Of a stretch of DNA of 64,000 nt, positions 39,333-48,669 are shown piece by piece (position 1 is the stretch's first letter; each line of letters begins with the position of its first letter). The stretch is from Dongia sedimenti (GTDB lineage: Bacteria > Pseudomonadota > Alphaproteobacteria > Dongiales > Dongiaceae). A program made the position numbers and the translations under genes. The notes beneath the pieces are model-generated. The model was not told the origin of the DNA and ran no database searches. It worked only from the letters and a program-made list of their open reading frames with translations. Where the stretch lies: the NCBI GenBank assembly GCA_030715195.1, contig JAUYVI010000004.1, forward strand, positions 186,001 to 250,000, in the 5' to 3' direction.

Positions 39333-40889
39333 CTACCGCGTGAACAGCAGCCCCGCGGCCAGCACGGCGATGATGATCCAGAGCCACCAGTTCGAGCCCG
39401 TGCGGTTGATGACCTTCAACGCCTCGGGATCGAGCTTCAAGCCGCCTTCGGCCAGGTGACCGACCAGGCGGTCGATGTTGCGCATCACCGCCGGCAAGCG
39501 CTCGATCGCATGCACGAGTTCCCGGCCGGCCTGTTCCACACGCGCCTGAGGCCCGCGGTTCTCGATCATCCACTGCTCGATCAGCGGCTGGGCCAGGCCC
39601 CAGATGTTCAAGTGCGGGTTCAACTGCCGCGACACGCCTTCGGCGATGAGCATGTTCTTCTGCAGGAGCAGCAGTTGCGGTTGCACCTCCATGTCGAAGG
39701 TCTCGGCCGCGGCGAAGATCTGGCCGAGGATGCGGGCGAAGGAGATATCCGCCAGCGGCTTGCCGTGAATGGGCTCGCCGATCGAGCGCAAGGCCAGGGT
39801 GAAATCCTCGACCGATTGCGAGGCCGGCAGATAGCCGGCATCGACATAGACCTTGGCGATCCGCGCGTAATCGTGCTCGACGAAGCCCATCAGCATGTCG
39901 GCCAGGAAATAGCGGGTCTTCTTGTCGATCCGGCCCATGATGCCGAAATCGACCACCTGGATCGCGCCGTCGAGGCCGACGCTCATGTTGCCCGGATGCT
40001 GGTCGCCGTGGAAATAGCCGTCGCGGAACGCCTGGTGGAAGAACACGCCGGCGGCCTTGGTCAGCACCTCATCGACGTCGAGTCCCGCCGCGCGCATCGC
40101 CGGCCCGTCGTCGAACGGAATACCGGAGAGGCGCTGCTGGGTCATCACCCGGCGCGCGGTGCGGCTCCAGTCGATCTCCGGCACGCGATAGGTCGGATCG
40201 CCTTCGAAATTGCCGCGCAGCTCCGAGGCGGAGGCGGCCTCCAGGCGCAGATCCATCTCGACCCGCACGGTCGCCGCGAAGGTCTTCACCACCTCGACCG
40301 GCTTCAGGCGCCGGAGCTTCGGCTGGGTGCGCTCGATCACCTCGGCGATCCAGAGCAGCAGGTCGATGTCGCGCGCGAAGGCGAGCTCGATATCCGGCCG
40401 CAGCACCTTGACCGCGACGTCGCGGCCCTCGGGATTCTCCGCATCCGGGATGGTGACCGCGAAATGCACCTGGCTGATCGACGCTGCGGAAACCGGCACG
40501 TCGTCGAATTGCAGATAGAGCAGATCGATCGGGCTGCCGAGCTCGGCCTCGATCGTGCTGCGCGCCTCGAAGGCGCTGAAATGCGGCAGCTGGTCCTGCA
40601 GCTTGGCGAGATCGGCCGCGACCTCTTCGCCCAAGAGGTCGGAGCGGGTCGACAGCACCTGGCCGAACTTGATGAAGGCGGGCCCGAGTTCGCTCAGCGC
40701 ATTGGCGAGGCGCTCGCCGGGCCTGAGATCGCCGACCGGCCGGCCGAAGATCACGCGGATGAAGAACAGCACGACCGGCGTCAGGCCGGCGCCGGCCAGG
40801 GCCTCCTCGAACGGCGACAATGCCCCGTGCCGCGCCGCGCTGCGCGCCATCTGGAACAGACGATAGAGCGACCTTAGAGCCCGCAGCAT
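39333..40889 (-). CDS. ubiB: UbiB-family ABC1 kinase-like ubiquinone biosynthesis protein
   Basis: This 518-residue protein is an atypical kinase/ATPase needed for ubiquinone synthesis. It has the KxGQ motif in FIKFGQVLSTRSDLL, the VAVKVLRPD lysine strand, and HGDQHPGNM and VVDFGIMG in the catalytic core. Two C-terminal hydrophobic segments (NWWLWIIIAVLAAGLLF) anchor it in the inner membrane. The ATG at 40889 lies 4 bp after the ubiE stop, so the two are in one operon. Confidence 0.96.
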   Translation of the reverse strand: MLRALRSLYRLFQMARSAARHGALSPFEEALAGAGLTPVVLFFIRVIFGRPVGDLRPGERLANALSELGPAFIKFGQVLSTRSDLLGEEVAADLAKLQDQLPHFSAFEARSTIEAELGSPIDLLYLQFDDVPVSAASISQVHFAVTIPDAENPEGRDVAVKVLRPDIELAFARDIDLLLWIAEVIERTQPKLRRLKPVEVVKTFAATVRVEMDLRLEAASASELRGNFEGDPTYRVPEIDWSRTARRVMTQQRLSGIPFDDGPAMRAAGLDVDEVLTKAAGVFFHQAFRDGYFHGDQHPGNMSVGLDGAIQVVDFGIMGRIDKKTRYFLADMLMGFVEHDYARIAKVYVDAGYLPASQSVEDFTLALRSIGEPIHGKPLADISFARILGQIFAAAETFDMEVQPQLLLLQKNMLIAEGVSRQLNPHLNIWGLAQPLIEQWMIENRGPQARVEQAGRELVHAIERLPAVMRNIDRLVGHLAEGGLKLDPEALKVINRTGSNWWLWIIIAVLAAGLLFTR

Positions 40890-40893
40890 TGTT

Positions 40894-41643
40894 CTAGATC
40901 CGCCAGCCTGAATGGAGTGCGGCAATGCCCGCGGAGAGATTGCGATAGGAGACGTTCTGGAATCCGGCCTCGGCGATCATGCCGGCGAGATGATCCTGGC
41001 TCGGGAAGCGCCGGATCGATTCCACCAGGTACTGATAGGAGTCGCGATCCTGCGCCACATGCTGCCCGAGCCAGGGCAGCACCTTGAAGGAATAAACGTC
41101 GTAGAGCTTGGCCAGGGCCGGCACCGCCACATGCGAAAATTCCAGGCAGAGGAACCGCCCGCCGGGCCGAAGCGCGCGGTAGGCCTCGCGCAAAGCCTTG
41201 GCCTGGTCGCCGACATTGCGCAGGCAGAAGGCGATCGTATAGGCGTCGAAACTCATCTCCGAGACGGGCAGGGACTCGGCATTGCCCGAGACCCAATCGA
41301 TGCCGCCCATGATGCCGCGGTCGATCGCCCGGTCGCGGCCGACGCTGAGCATTTCGGGCGTGAGGTCGCAGACCGTGATCTCGGCTTCGGGCGCGCGCTC
41401 ATGGATGCGGAAGGCGATGTCGCCGGTGCCGCCGCCCACGTCGATGAAGCGCTGGCCGTTCCTCGGATTGAGCCAGTCGATCATCGCCGCTTTCCACAGC
41501 CGATGGATGCCGCCCGACATCAGGTCGTTCATCAGGTCGTAGCGGCCGGCCACGGAGGAAAAGACCCCGCGCACCAATTCGGTCTTCTCCGCGGCGTCGA
41601 CGCGGCGGAATCCGAACCAGCTTTCGTTTCGTCCTTCATTCAT
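40894..41643 (-). CDS. ubiE: Ubiquinone/menaquinone biosynthesis C-methyltransferase
   Basis: This 249-residue SAM-dependent methyltransferase acts on the benzoquinol ring in ubiquinone synthesis. The UbiE signatures are YDLMNDLMSGGIHRLWK and the SAM loop VGGGTGDIAFRI, with RNVGDQAKALREAYRALRPG further on. It is the first gene of the ubiE-ubiB operon and is divergent from mutM with 142 bp between starts, the usual alphaproteobacterial layout. Confidence 0.97.
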   Translation of the reverse strand: MNEGRNESWFGFRRVDAAEKTELVRGVFSSVAGRYDLMNDLMSGGIHRLWKAAMIDWLNPRNGQRFIDVGGGTGDIAFRIHERAPEAEITVCDLTPEMLSVGRDRAIDRGIMGGIDWVSGNAESLPVSEMSFDAYTIAFCLRNVGDQAKALREAYRALRPGGRFLCLEFSHVAVPALAKLYDVYSFKVLPWLGQHVAQDRDSYQYLVESIRRFPSQDHLAGMIAEAGFQNVSYRNLSAGIAALHSGWRI

Positions 41644-41785
41644 GCGCCGGACAATAACGAGCGGAGTCCGAATAGGCCAGTGCCCGACGGCCGCAGCCTC
41701 CTGACACGCCCTGGCAGTGGCCAGCCTTGGAAGCCTCGGGCCGAAGGGCTAAGTTGGAACTTCCGTCGAACATCCTCCGTGACTC

Positions 41786-42610
41786 ATGCCTGAACTGCCC
41801 GAAGTCGAAACCGTCGCCCGCGGCCTCGCCAAGCGGCTGGAACGCCACCGCCTGGTCAAGGTGGAAACCCGGCGCGGCGACTTGCGCTGGCCGTTCCCCA
41901 AGGGTTTTGCCGAGAAGCTGACCGGGCGGAAGGTGATCAAGGTGCGGCGGCGCGCGAAATACATCGTGGCCGAGCTCGATGACGGCAACGCCTTGCTCGC
42001 CCATCTCGGCATGTCCGGACGCATGCTGCTCTCGAAGGGCCGGCCGGAAACGCTCGAGACCCACGATCATGTCATCATGGAGACCGATGACGGCTGGTGC
42101 CTGCGCTTCAACGATGCGCGCCGCTTCGGCATGATGGACATCGTCCGCACCGACCAGCTGGAGCAGCACAAGCTGATCAAAGGCATCGGCCCCGAGCCGC
42201 TCGGCAACGATTTCAACGGCCCGGTCCTCGCCGCGGCGCTCAAGGGCAAGAAAACCTCGATCAAGGTGGCGATCCTCGACCAGAAGGTGGTCGCCGGGGT
42301 CGGCAACATCTACGCGTCTGAGGCTTTGTTCCGGGCCGGCATCAGTCCGAAGCGCATGGCCTATACCGTGCAAGGCGACCGCGCCGAGAAGCTCGTCCAT
42401 GCGATCAAGACCGTGCTGAACGAGGCGGTCGCCGCCGGCGGCTCATCGCTCCGGGATTACGTCCAGGCCGACGGCGAGCTCGGCTATTTCCAGCACCGCT
42501 GGCGGGTCTATGAGAAGGAGGGGCAGCCTTGCCCCAATTGTAAAGGCACGATCAAGCGGATCACCCAGGGCGGCCGCAGCACTTTCTATTGCCCAAAGTG
42601 CCAACGATGA
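41786..42610 (+). CDS. mutM: Formamidopyrimidine-DNA glycosylase
   Basis: This 274-residue bifunctional glycosylase/AP lyase removes 8-oxoguanine and formamidopyrimidines from DNA. The catalytic N-terminus is MPELPEVE, with the essential lysine in RRRAKYIVAEL. The H2TH region is VAGVGNIYASEALFRAGI. The C-terminal zinc finger is CPNC to CPKC, with the conserved arginine in GGRSTFYC. The length is normal. Confidence 0.98.
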   Translation: MPELPEVETVARGLAKRLERHRLVKVETRRGDLRWPFPKGFAEKLTGRKVIKVRRRAKYIVAELDDGNALLAHLGMSGRMLLSKGRPETLETHDHVIMETDDGWCLRFNDARRFGMMDIVRTDQLEQHKLIKGIGPEPLGNDFNGPVLAAALKGKKTSIKVAILDQKVVAGVGNIYASEALFRAGISPKRMAYTVQGDRAEKLVHAIKTVLNEAVAAGGSSLRDYVQADGELGYFQHRWRVYEKEGQPCPNCKGTIKRITQGGRSTFYCPKCQR

Positions 42611-42662
42611 CCATCTCGGGATGGCCATTGGACGAAAAGCGCAACCGGAAGAGCCCGATCTG

Positions 42663-43874
42663 ATGCAGGAAGAAGCCGTCTCCGCCGCCGTCGACTGGCT
42701 GGTCCAGGCCGCGCTCGCCGGAAGCAGCCAAGGCGAGTTGCTGCAAGGCATCTGTGATCGCTTCGTTGCCGGCGGGCTGCCGCTGAAGCGGGTGGCGGCC
42801 GGCTCCGGCCTGCTGCATCCGACCATCGATTCCCGCGGCTTCCGCTGGGCCCGCGGCGAAACCGTGCAGCGCGAGGAATATTTCCACGACCGGGTCAGCA
42901 TGGACGATTGGGAGAAGAGCCCGTTCCGCACCCTGGTCGAGGGCAATGAGCGCTCGATGCGCCGCCGGCTCGACGGCGACTACCGGGTCGGTGAATACGA
43001 GCTGCTCGACAACCTGAAGGCTGCCGGCTCCACCGACTACTACGCGGTCATCCATCGCCACGGCGATCCCACGGTCAGCGGCAAGCTCGGCGACTTCGTC
43101 TCCTCCTGGACCATCGATCGGCCCGGCGGCTACAGCGACACCGAGATCGCGCAAATCGAGCGCGTCGCCTCGGCCTTCGCGCTCAGCTATCAGAGCCGGT
43201 CGATGCACGGCACGATCCGCACCCTGCTCGAGACCTATCTCGGCCGCGGCGCCGCGCAGCGTGTTCTGCTCGGCAACATCAACCGCGGCCAGGCCGATGC
43301 GATCGAGACCGTGATCTGGTACAGCGACCTCGCGCATTTCACCCGCATCGCCGACGAGGTCGAGCGCGAACACCTGCTGAGCTTCCTCAACGAATACGCC
43401 GCCTGCCTGGTCGAATCGATCGAGGCCCATGACGGCGAGGTGCTGAAATTCATCGGCGACGGCATTCTCGCCATCTTCAACGAAGACGATCTCGGCATCG
43501 CGCGGTCGAATGCGCTGGACGCCGCCTTTCGCGCCGAAGAAAAGATCGCCGCGCTCAACGAATCGCGCTTGGCGCAGGGCGTGCGCACCACCGACTTCTA
43601 CCTGGCGCTCCATGTCGGCGACCTGCTGTTCGGCAATTTCGGCAGCACCAACCGCCTCGATTTCACCGTGCTCGGCCCCGCGGTCAACGAGGCCAGCCGC
43701 ATCGGCGGCATGTGCCGCTCGCTCGACCAGCGGGTGATCGTCTCCTCGGCCTTCGCGGAAGCCGCCGGCCCGCGCCGCCGCGACCTGGTCTCGCTCGGCC
43801 GCTACGCGCTCCGCGGCGTCGGCCAGCCGCAGGAGCTCTTCACCATTGACCGCAGTGCGCGGCGGGCTTCCTGA
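42663..43874 (+). CDS. Class III adenylate/guanylate cyclase
   Basis: This protein of about 403 residues has an N-terminal sensory region of unrecognised type and a C-terminal class III cyclase domain. The metal-binding aspartates are in WYSDLAHFTRIAD and LKFIGDGILAIF; the lysine beside the second fits substrate selection. The transition-state Asn and Arg are in GPAVNEASRIGG. It makes cAMP or possibly cGMP. The ATG at 42663 follows GGAAGAG; an ATG at 42621 is the alternative. It starts 50 bp after mutM and is the last gene before the AT-richer insertion. Confidence 0.9.
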   Translation: MQEEAVSAAVDWLVQAALAGSSQGELLQGICDRFVAGGLPLKRVAAGSGLLHPTIDSRGFRWARGETVQREEYFHDRVSMDDWEKSPFRTLVEGNERSMRRRLDGDYRVGEYELLDNLKAAGSTDYYAVIHRHGDPTVSGKLGDFVSSWTIDRPGGYSDTEIAQIERVASAFALSYQSRSMHGTIRTLLETYLGRGAAQRVLLGNINRGQADAIETVIWYSDLAHFTRIADEVEREHLLSFLNEYAACLVESIEAHDGEVLKFIGDGILAIFNEDDLGIARSNALDAAFRAEEKIAALNESRLAQGVRTTDFYLALHVGDLLFGNFGSTNRLDFTVLGPAVNEASRIGGMCRSLDQRVIVSSAFAEAAGPRRRDLVSLGRYALRGVGQPQELFTIDRSARRAS

Positions 43875-43937
43875 CAGGCACGAACCGCCACACCATTTTT
43901 CTGCCTGCATCGGAGAGCATTGGCCGGCCAGGGTTCT

Positions 43938-43966
43938 TGTTTCTAATAACTCAACGCAGGATAATT
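43938..43966 (+). promoter_or_regulatory. Candidate promoter of the island gene
   Basis: TTGTTT at 43938-43943 and GATAAT at 43961-43966 are separated by 17 bp. The predicted start lies about 35 bp before the ATG at 44008. The surrounding stretch is visibly AT-richer than the cyclase gene upstream. Confidence 0.4.
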
Positions 43967-44007
43967 CATCTGATCCGATCTCCTCGTTAACCGACTCGAG
44001 GATCGCG

Positions 44008-47000
44008 ATGGACGATGACAAGTTCATTCTCGACGATCTGCTCGCTATGATGGCCGATGCAGATATCACGTCCGTCTCTTTGCACTCAATCGTCTCCGAG
44101 CACCCTGAATCGATTGGTCGCCTGCGGGATTTTAACCCCGTTACGACAGCTTCGATATTTGGTGGGCTGCTTACAGTGCCGGATCTGCAGAGCAATTGTA
44201 TCCGACTCGAAACGCTAGTTCATATCGCACTAGCCCTCGGTTCGTTCGATAGAGATCCAGATCTCGCTATTGTAGCCGACATTTTTTCGACGTTAGGCGA
44301 TGGTGTCTGCGGCCGATGCGAAGATCCTGCTGAAGATCTGTTTGTAAGCCTAGTCGAAACGCCCCGCGGGAACTTCCGAATCTTGGAGGGGACCTGGGAA
44401 TCGGCATCGTTTTATCTTCAAGTCTTTGTTGACGCAATCGAGAGAATGCCGAGGAATTCTGACTACTACGATTCGCTCAGAGATAGCGTCTACTCTCTCT
44501 TGCTCTTATCTGACGTCGTCTGTGAACGCGCCGGGCTTTTACGCTACCAACTTGGCAGCGCGATACCCGAGACCTCAATAAATTCGCAAATTGCCGAAAG
44601 GCTAAGTTCCATTGGAGAGTTGGTACATTTTTCCGAATCCGACTTAACGCTCCTTGATCTGTCCCTGAAATCTCTTTCTGCATTTGGCTTCATCCCAGAC
44701 TTTCGTGCAAAGCTGATAGACGAATCAATCGGGAATTCATCGCTTGAGAGATCTCCACTCCTCTACTGGAACGATGAAATCTATCTTGCGCTACCAACGG
44801 CGGTTAGTAGCGCCATCCGACGGTTCGTTATCGAGCAAATGGATGCCAGCGGAATGCGAGAAGCATTCATAGTGGGTCTAAGCCATGAGTACGCGCGTAG
44901 GTTCGCAAAAGTCCCTCTGTTTGGAGGCCGAATCGGGGCCCCTATTCAGTTCATGCGCACTCCGCGTTGCATTCTGGCGGGCGTCATCATGCCGGTGGAA
45001 CGCGGCAGATTTTTAAGCTTCGTGTTTGTATTGGATACACTCGAGGCGTTCGAAAAGCGTGGCCTTGCAGGCTATAACCCGACCTCTCAGGAACTAGAAG
45101 AGAATGTACGGGCCTGGCTTGAGCATTCATACAAGGTAGCTAGAGAAGATCCAGATTTCCGCGATGGAGTAACTCTGCTAGTGCCCTGCGGAGTGGGTCG
45201 TGGTTTTGCCTTCAGTCTTGAGGAACCAGATTGGCCTAACTGGCGTATCGAACTAATAAGCGCTGCCGACCTCTATACGCTTAGCTGGGCAGATAGGATT
45301 GGGCCGCTTACATTGTGGCGAGTCTTCGAAGCCGTTGAGAAGTTAGGCGCCCTCGGCGTTGCGCTTCAAAACGTCAACGGCCTAATAAACCTGTTCTCTT
45401 GGATGCGGTCTCTCAATGGGCACATTGTACCACATGCATCTTTGCCTGACGACTTTGCGAATGAAGCCAAAGCGTTCGTTCAAATCAGTCAAAATGCGTT
45501 GCGCGACATACGGTATGAAGTAGCAACCACGCATGATCCGCATGTTGAGCTAGACACGGCTGGAAATTGGATCACCGTAAGACGCGATACATCTTCGAGT
45601 TTTGATGAAGATTTGCGGCGACCGCTCTACGTTAGCATCGAGGACCGTAAGGACGGAGGCGCCCGTTCCGTCTATGTCGCGCCAAATCGCCGGTGGTGGG
45701 TCGAAATCGAAACCCCTCAGGCAGCATCTGGCCAAAGCAATTATCAGCGCTGGCGAATGGTTACCACGTGGCTTGCCCGCGCAGCCCCGGTTTTGGATAT
45801 GACGTTCACTGGTCTCCCCAAGGGGCCAATCCTTTGGCGCATGCAGTTCGGAGAGCCGCTTGATGCGCTCGATGAGAACTCAGAGATGATGAGCTATGCC
45901 GAGACCAGAGCCCAGCTATCCTTCAGCGCTGCTCCAGGAGGGAACACACTGACGCTCGTTGCGGAACCTGCATTCGACGCAGCTCACTATAATGAAGAAA
46001 ACATAGCTGAGTTGGCGATGGTCGAGACTCTTATTGATGCTATGGAAGTTGCCTCTGGACAAATCCTCGACGCCAGAAAACGCGCGGAGATCATTTTGTC
46101 GATTGTCCCGAATAGTTCGGCACGAGAGACACATATGTTTCGCACTCAGGGCTTTCGCGATCATATCCGCTCTTGGCTACCCAAGTTGCCAACAAGAATC
46201 GACGAGATTGATGCAGCTACACTGAAGCTAGGACTCGGGTGGGGAGCGCGCGACAGGAGGGAAGGTTCGTACCTTCGGGGCAAGCAAGCATGCATGGCCT
46301 ATCTTAACGATCTAGTTAAGCATGCAGAAGATGAACTATGCGGCGAACTGCATAAGTTCGATCGAACGAACATCATCTTGGCCATGTTGCAGAGTCATGA
46401 GAAAGCAGCGGTCGAACGAAATCGCTGGTCGCGTACGGCAGCAGCGGTGATTGCCTTACGTAACGATAGCGAAGCCGCAATGACCAAAATTGCTGAACAT
46501 GATTTTGAACTGAACGCCGTGTTTCAATCGACTCGATTGCTTTCTGAAATCGCCATTTGCGAATGCCCCTCATCTGGAGGAGCAGCACCTTCATCATCAG
46601 ACGTATCGAAGCTAATGGCTAGAATGGCCATCATTCAACAACTTGGAGGATGGTCGGACGCAATTCGATGGGATGTAATGGAGCCCTACATCAGAATAAC
46701 CGCGCTGGGAGATGTGTACGCACAACAAGACTTTCTAGATGAGATTGTCGCTCCATTCGCGAAGGTCGCATCGGACGCCAGAACCAAACAGGCCATCGAT
46801 GACTATGCGAGCAACTTGGCGCGTCCTGAAGAATACAAGTCCGCGAAACAGGTATTAGAACCCGCATTTTTGGAAGCATGGCTAGACGAAACGGGAGCGG
46901 AACTTGACGACTTCCGCCTGTTCGTCGAATTTGTGGAGAACATAGCGATTCAGCAAGAAACCGCTGTCCTTCTGATACCCAAAAGCCGCCTCGAACACGT

Positions 47001-47787
47001 CACGGTGGAGCAGCGGTCATTGTCGAGCGAGACAGTCAACGCAATTGTCGAGTTCTTAACTTTCAAGAGTCGTCTCACATGGAAGACCCTTCCAACTGAG
47101 TTTGACGATTCTGATCGTCAACCTTGGAAGTTCAGGCGGCGACTCAGCCTGCTGCGTAGGCCGCTCCTCCAAGTTAATGACGAGGAAGATCCGACTCTGA
47201 TTGTTGCGCCGGGCATACTACGAGAGTCGCTCACATACATGGTTCGCAACTACTACGAAGGGGATTTTCCGCTTCGGCAGTTGAAGAAGCGCATGAGAGT
47301 CTGGACTGGCGCACAGAGCGATCGGACTGGTCACAGATTTGGCGCGGAGGTGTCCGAAAGACTTCTGCAATTGGGATGGAAGACAGAGGTCGAGGTGAAG
47401 GTAACCAAACTTTTACGTCAGGGCTTTGATCGGGATTATGGAGACGTCGATGTACTAGCCTGGGATGAGAAAACTGGCAGAGTGCTCATAATCGAATGCA
47501 AAGATCTCCAGTATCGCAAGACTTACGGCGAGATAGCCGAGCAGCTTGCTGATTTTCGGGGAGATATTGGTATGGATGGCAAACGCGACGATCTGCGCAA
47601 GCACTTAGATAGAGTCGACTTGATTTCGGATCATATGTCGGCCGTGACCAACTTCTTGAAGTTGGGGCCTGCGATTAGACTGGAAAGTCACTTGGTATTT
47701 CGGAATCCCGTGCCTGTCGAGTTCGCGCTCAAACATATGACGGATCGCGTATCTGTTTGTACGCTGGATCGGCTCAATGCAATTTGA
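44008..47787 (+). CDS. Giant uncharacterised protein with C-terminal PD-(D/E)XK nuclease-like domain
   Basis: This 1,259-residue protein matches no family I recognise over most of its length. The C-terminal part looks like a PD-(D/E)XK nuclease. E1114 lies in the first helix (RFGAEVSERLLQLGW). D1146 and D1148 are in YGDVDVLAW, and E1163 and K1165 are in VLIIECKDL, with a following helix YGEIAEQLADFRG. The rest is soluble and mixed alpha/beta, with no signal peptide or membrane segment. The ATG at 44008 is preceded by GAGG. Base use is foreign: rows 44041 and 44581 have 32 and 25 G+C of 60, against 37 of 60 in row 43261 of the upstream cyclase. A single-gene defence function is possible but unproven. 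Confidence 0.85.
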   Translation: MDDDKFILDDLLAMMADADITSVSLHSIVSEHPESIGRLRDFNPVTTASIFGGLLTVPDLQSNCIRLETLVHIALALGSFDRDPDLAIVADIFSTLGDGVCGRCEDPAEDLFVSLVETPRGNFRILEGTWESASFYLQVFVDAIERMPRNSDYYDSLRDSVYSLLLLSDVVCERAGLLRYQLGSAIPETSINSQIAERLSSIGELVHFSESDLTLLDLSLKSLSAFGFIPDFRAKLIDESIGNSSLERSPLLYWNDEIYLALPTAVSSAIRRFVIEQMDASGMREAFIVGLSHEYARRFAKVPLFGGRIGAPIQFMRTPRCILAGVIMPVERGRFLSFVFVLDTLEAFEKRGLAGYNPTSQELEENVRAWLEHSYKVAREDPDFRDGVTLLVPCGVGRGFAFSLEEPDWPNWRIELISAADLYTLSWADRIGPLTLWRVFEAVEKLGALGVALQNVNGLINLFSWMRSLNGHIVPHASLPDDFANEAKAFVQISQNALRDIRYEVATTHDPHVELDTAGNWITVRRDTSSSFDEDLRRPLYVSIEDRKDGGARSVYVAPNRRWWVEIETPQAASGQSNYQRWRMVTTWLARAAPVLDMTFTGLPKGPILWRMQFGEPLDALDENSEMMSYAETRAQLSFSAAPGGNTLTLVAEPAFDAAHYNEENIAELAMVETLIDAMEVASGQILDARKRAEIILSIVPNSSARETHMFRTQGFRDHIRSWLPKLPTRIDEIDAATLKLGLGWGARDRREGSYLRGKQACMAYLNDLVKHAEDELCGELHKFDRTNIILAMLQSHEKAAVERNRWSRTAAAVIALRNDSEAAMTKIAEHDFELNAVFQSTRLLSEIAICECPSSGGAAPSSSDVSKLMARMAIIQQLGGWSDAIRWDVMEPYIRITALGDVYAQQDFLDEIVAPFAKVASDARTKQAIDDYASNLARPEEYKSAKQVLEPAFLEAWLDETGAELDDFRLFVEFVENIAIQQETAVLLIPKSRLEHVTVEQRSLSSETVNAIVEFLTFKSRLTWKTLPTEFDDSDRQPWKFRRRLSLLRRPLLQVNDEEDPTLIVAPGILRESLTYMVRNYYEGDFPLRQLKKRMRVWTGAQSDRTGHRFGAEVSERLLQLGWKTEVEVKVTKLLRQGFDRDYGDVDVLAWDEKTGRVLIIECKDLQYRKTYGEIAEQLADFRGDIGMDGKRDDLRKHLDRVDLISDHMSAVTNFLKLGPAIRLESHLVFRNPVPVEFALKHMTDRVSVCTLDRLNAI

Positions 47788-48669
47788 GCCCAATTCCTGC
47801 CTAGGCGGATTTCCTCTCGCGTCTGCGGCCGGTGTTGGTGCCGAACTCTTGGCGCGCAGTCGCTCAATGCCGCGCCGACGACGCTCGAATTCTCGCATCT
47901 CCCGTGAGAAACGAGAATTCTAGCCAGCGACTTGCAAGCGTTGCCGATCCGGCATGGCGTAACGCGTTATGGACGCAGGGGGCCTTGCTGCTCCGAGCGA
48001 ATTGTCCGCTGCATACTCCTGAATTCACCGATATCGCGGCGACACGCGCGGCCGATCGTGGTATGATCGCCGCGCTGTTTGAGATGGTGAATGCTGCGCC
48101 GAAAGTCGCGCGGCGCGCGGGATGGATGGTGCTGTTTGCTGCGCTGCATCGCAGACCCAACGCAGACAGGATAAAAACCACCTGCAAATTCAGCGCAACG
48201 CGACGCACTCATCGTCGACGCGTGCATGGCTCGTCTTCTGCATGGCGCCGGGGAGCGAAGTCGCTCGCCATCTTGCGGCATGTCGCAACCCCGACCCAAC
48301 CCAGACGGATCGGAGAATGAGCCTCACCGTCCCGAAGCGATAAAGGCGTTCATCTTCCGGGGCTTGCCGAGGCTTGACGCCTCCCGAACGCGCAGGGGCC
48401 GTCCGGGTGACGGGGGTTGGCCTTGCTCCCGACCGTCCATGCCGTCGCCGAATGCGCCGGCAGGCCGCAAGGTTTACCCGGGGTTTACAGAACGAACATC
48501 TCCTTCGACCTTTCGCATCGGAAAGGCCTTCATCGTCAGGGGCTTGTGTGGTTTGACGCGGCGGGAGGCGTAAAAGTTGGAGCCGCTTGGTCCGTGGCTC
48601 CGGTCCGGCACCTTGGCCTCGGCACCCGATCCGGGCTAGAACGGGCGCCCCAAGTTTCGGAGAGGTCAA
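47788..48669. other. 880-bp stretch without a convincing gene
   Basis: No frame here has recognisable homology. The longest plus-strand frame (47832-48320) reads plausibly in its middle (ALWTQGALLLRANCPL, then MIAALFEMVNAA) but degenerates into Arg-rich sequence and has no good ribosome-binding site. It may be a gene remnant. GAATTCTCG at 47887-47895 is inverted at 47912-47920. Two imperfect copies of a sequence of about 39 bp, starting AAAGGC, lie exactly 180 bp apart (48342 and 48522). Base composition returns to the chromosomal level toward the right end. Confidence 0.6.
48342..48559. repeat. Imperfect direct repeat pair, 180 bp apart
   Basis: The copies at 48342-48380 and 48522-48559 agree at roughly 30 of 39 positions by eye with one gap. 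Both contain AAAGGC, TTCATC, GGGGCTTG and TTGACGC. They lie upstream of the exported hypothetical gene, at the right side of the insertion. Confidence 0.5.

Noticed and set aside
43875-44007. tRNA or attachment site at the left end of the insertion
   Set aside because: No tRNA-like arms, no integrase and no convincing direct repeat with the right flank were found.
47832-48320. Confident protein gene in the gene-poor stretch
   Set aside because: There is no homology or ribosome-binding site, and the C-terminal third is Arg-rich; it is treated as a possible remnant.
48342-48559. CRISPR array
   Set aside because: Only two diverged copies are present with a 140-bp gap, and there are no cas genes.
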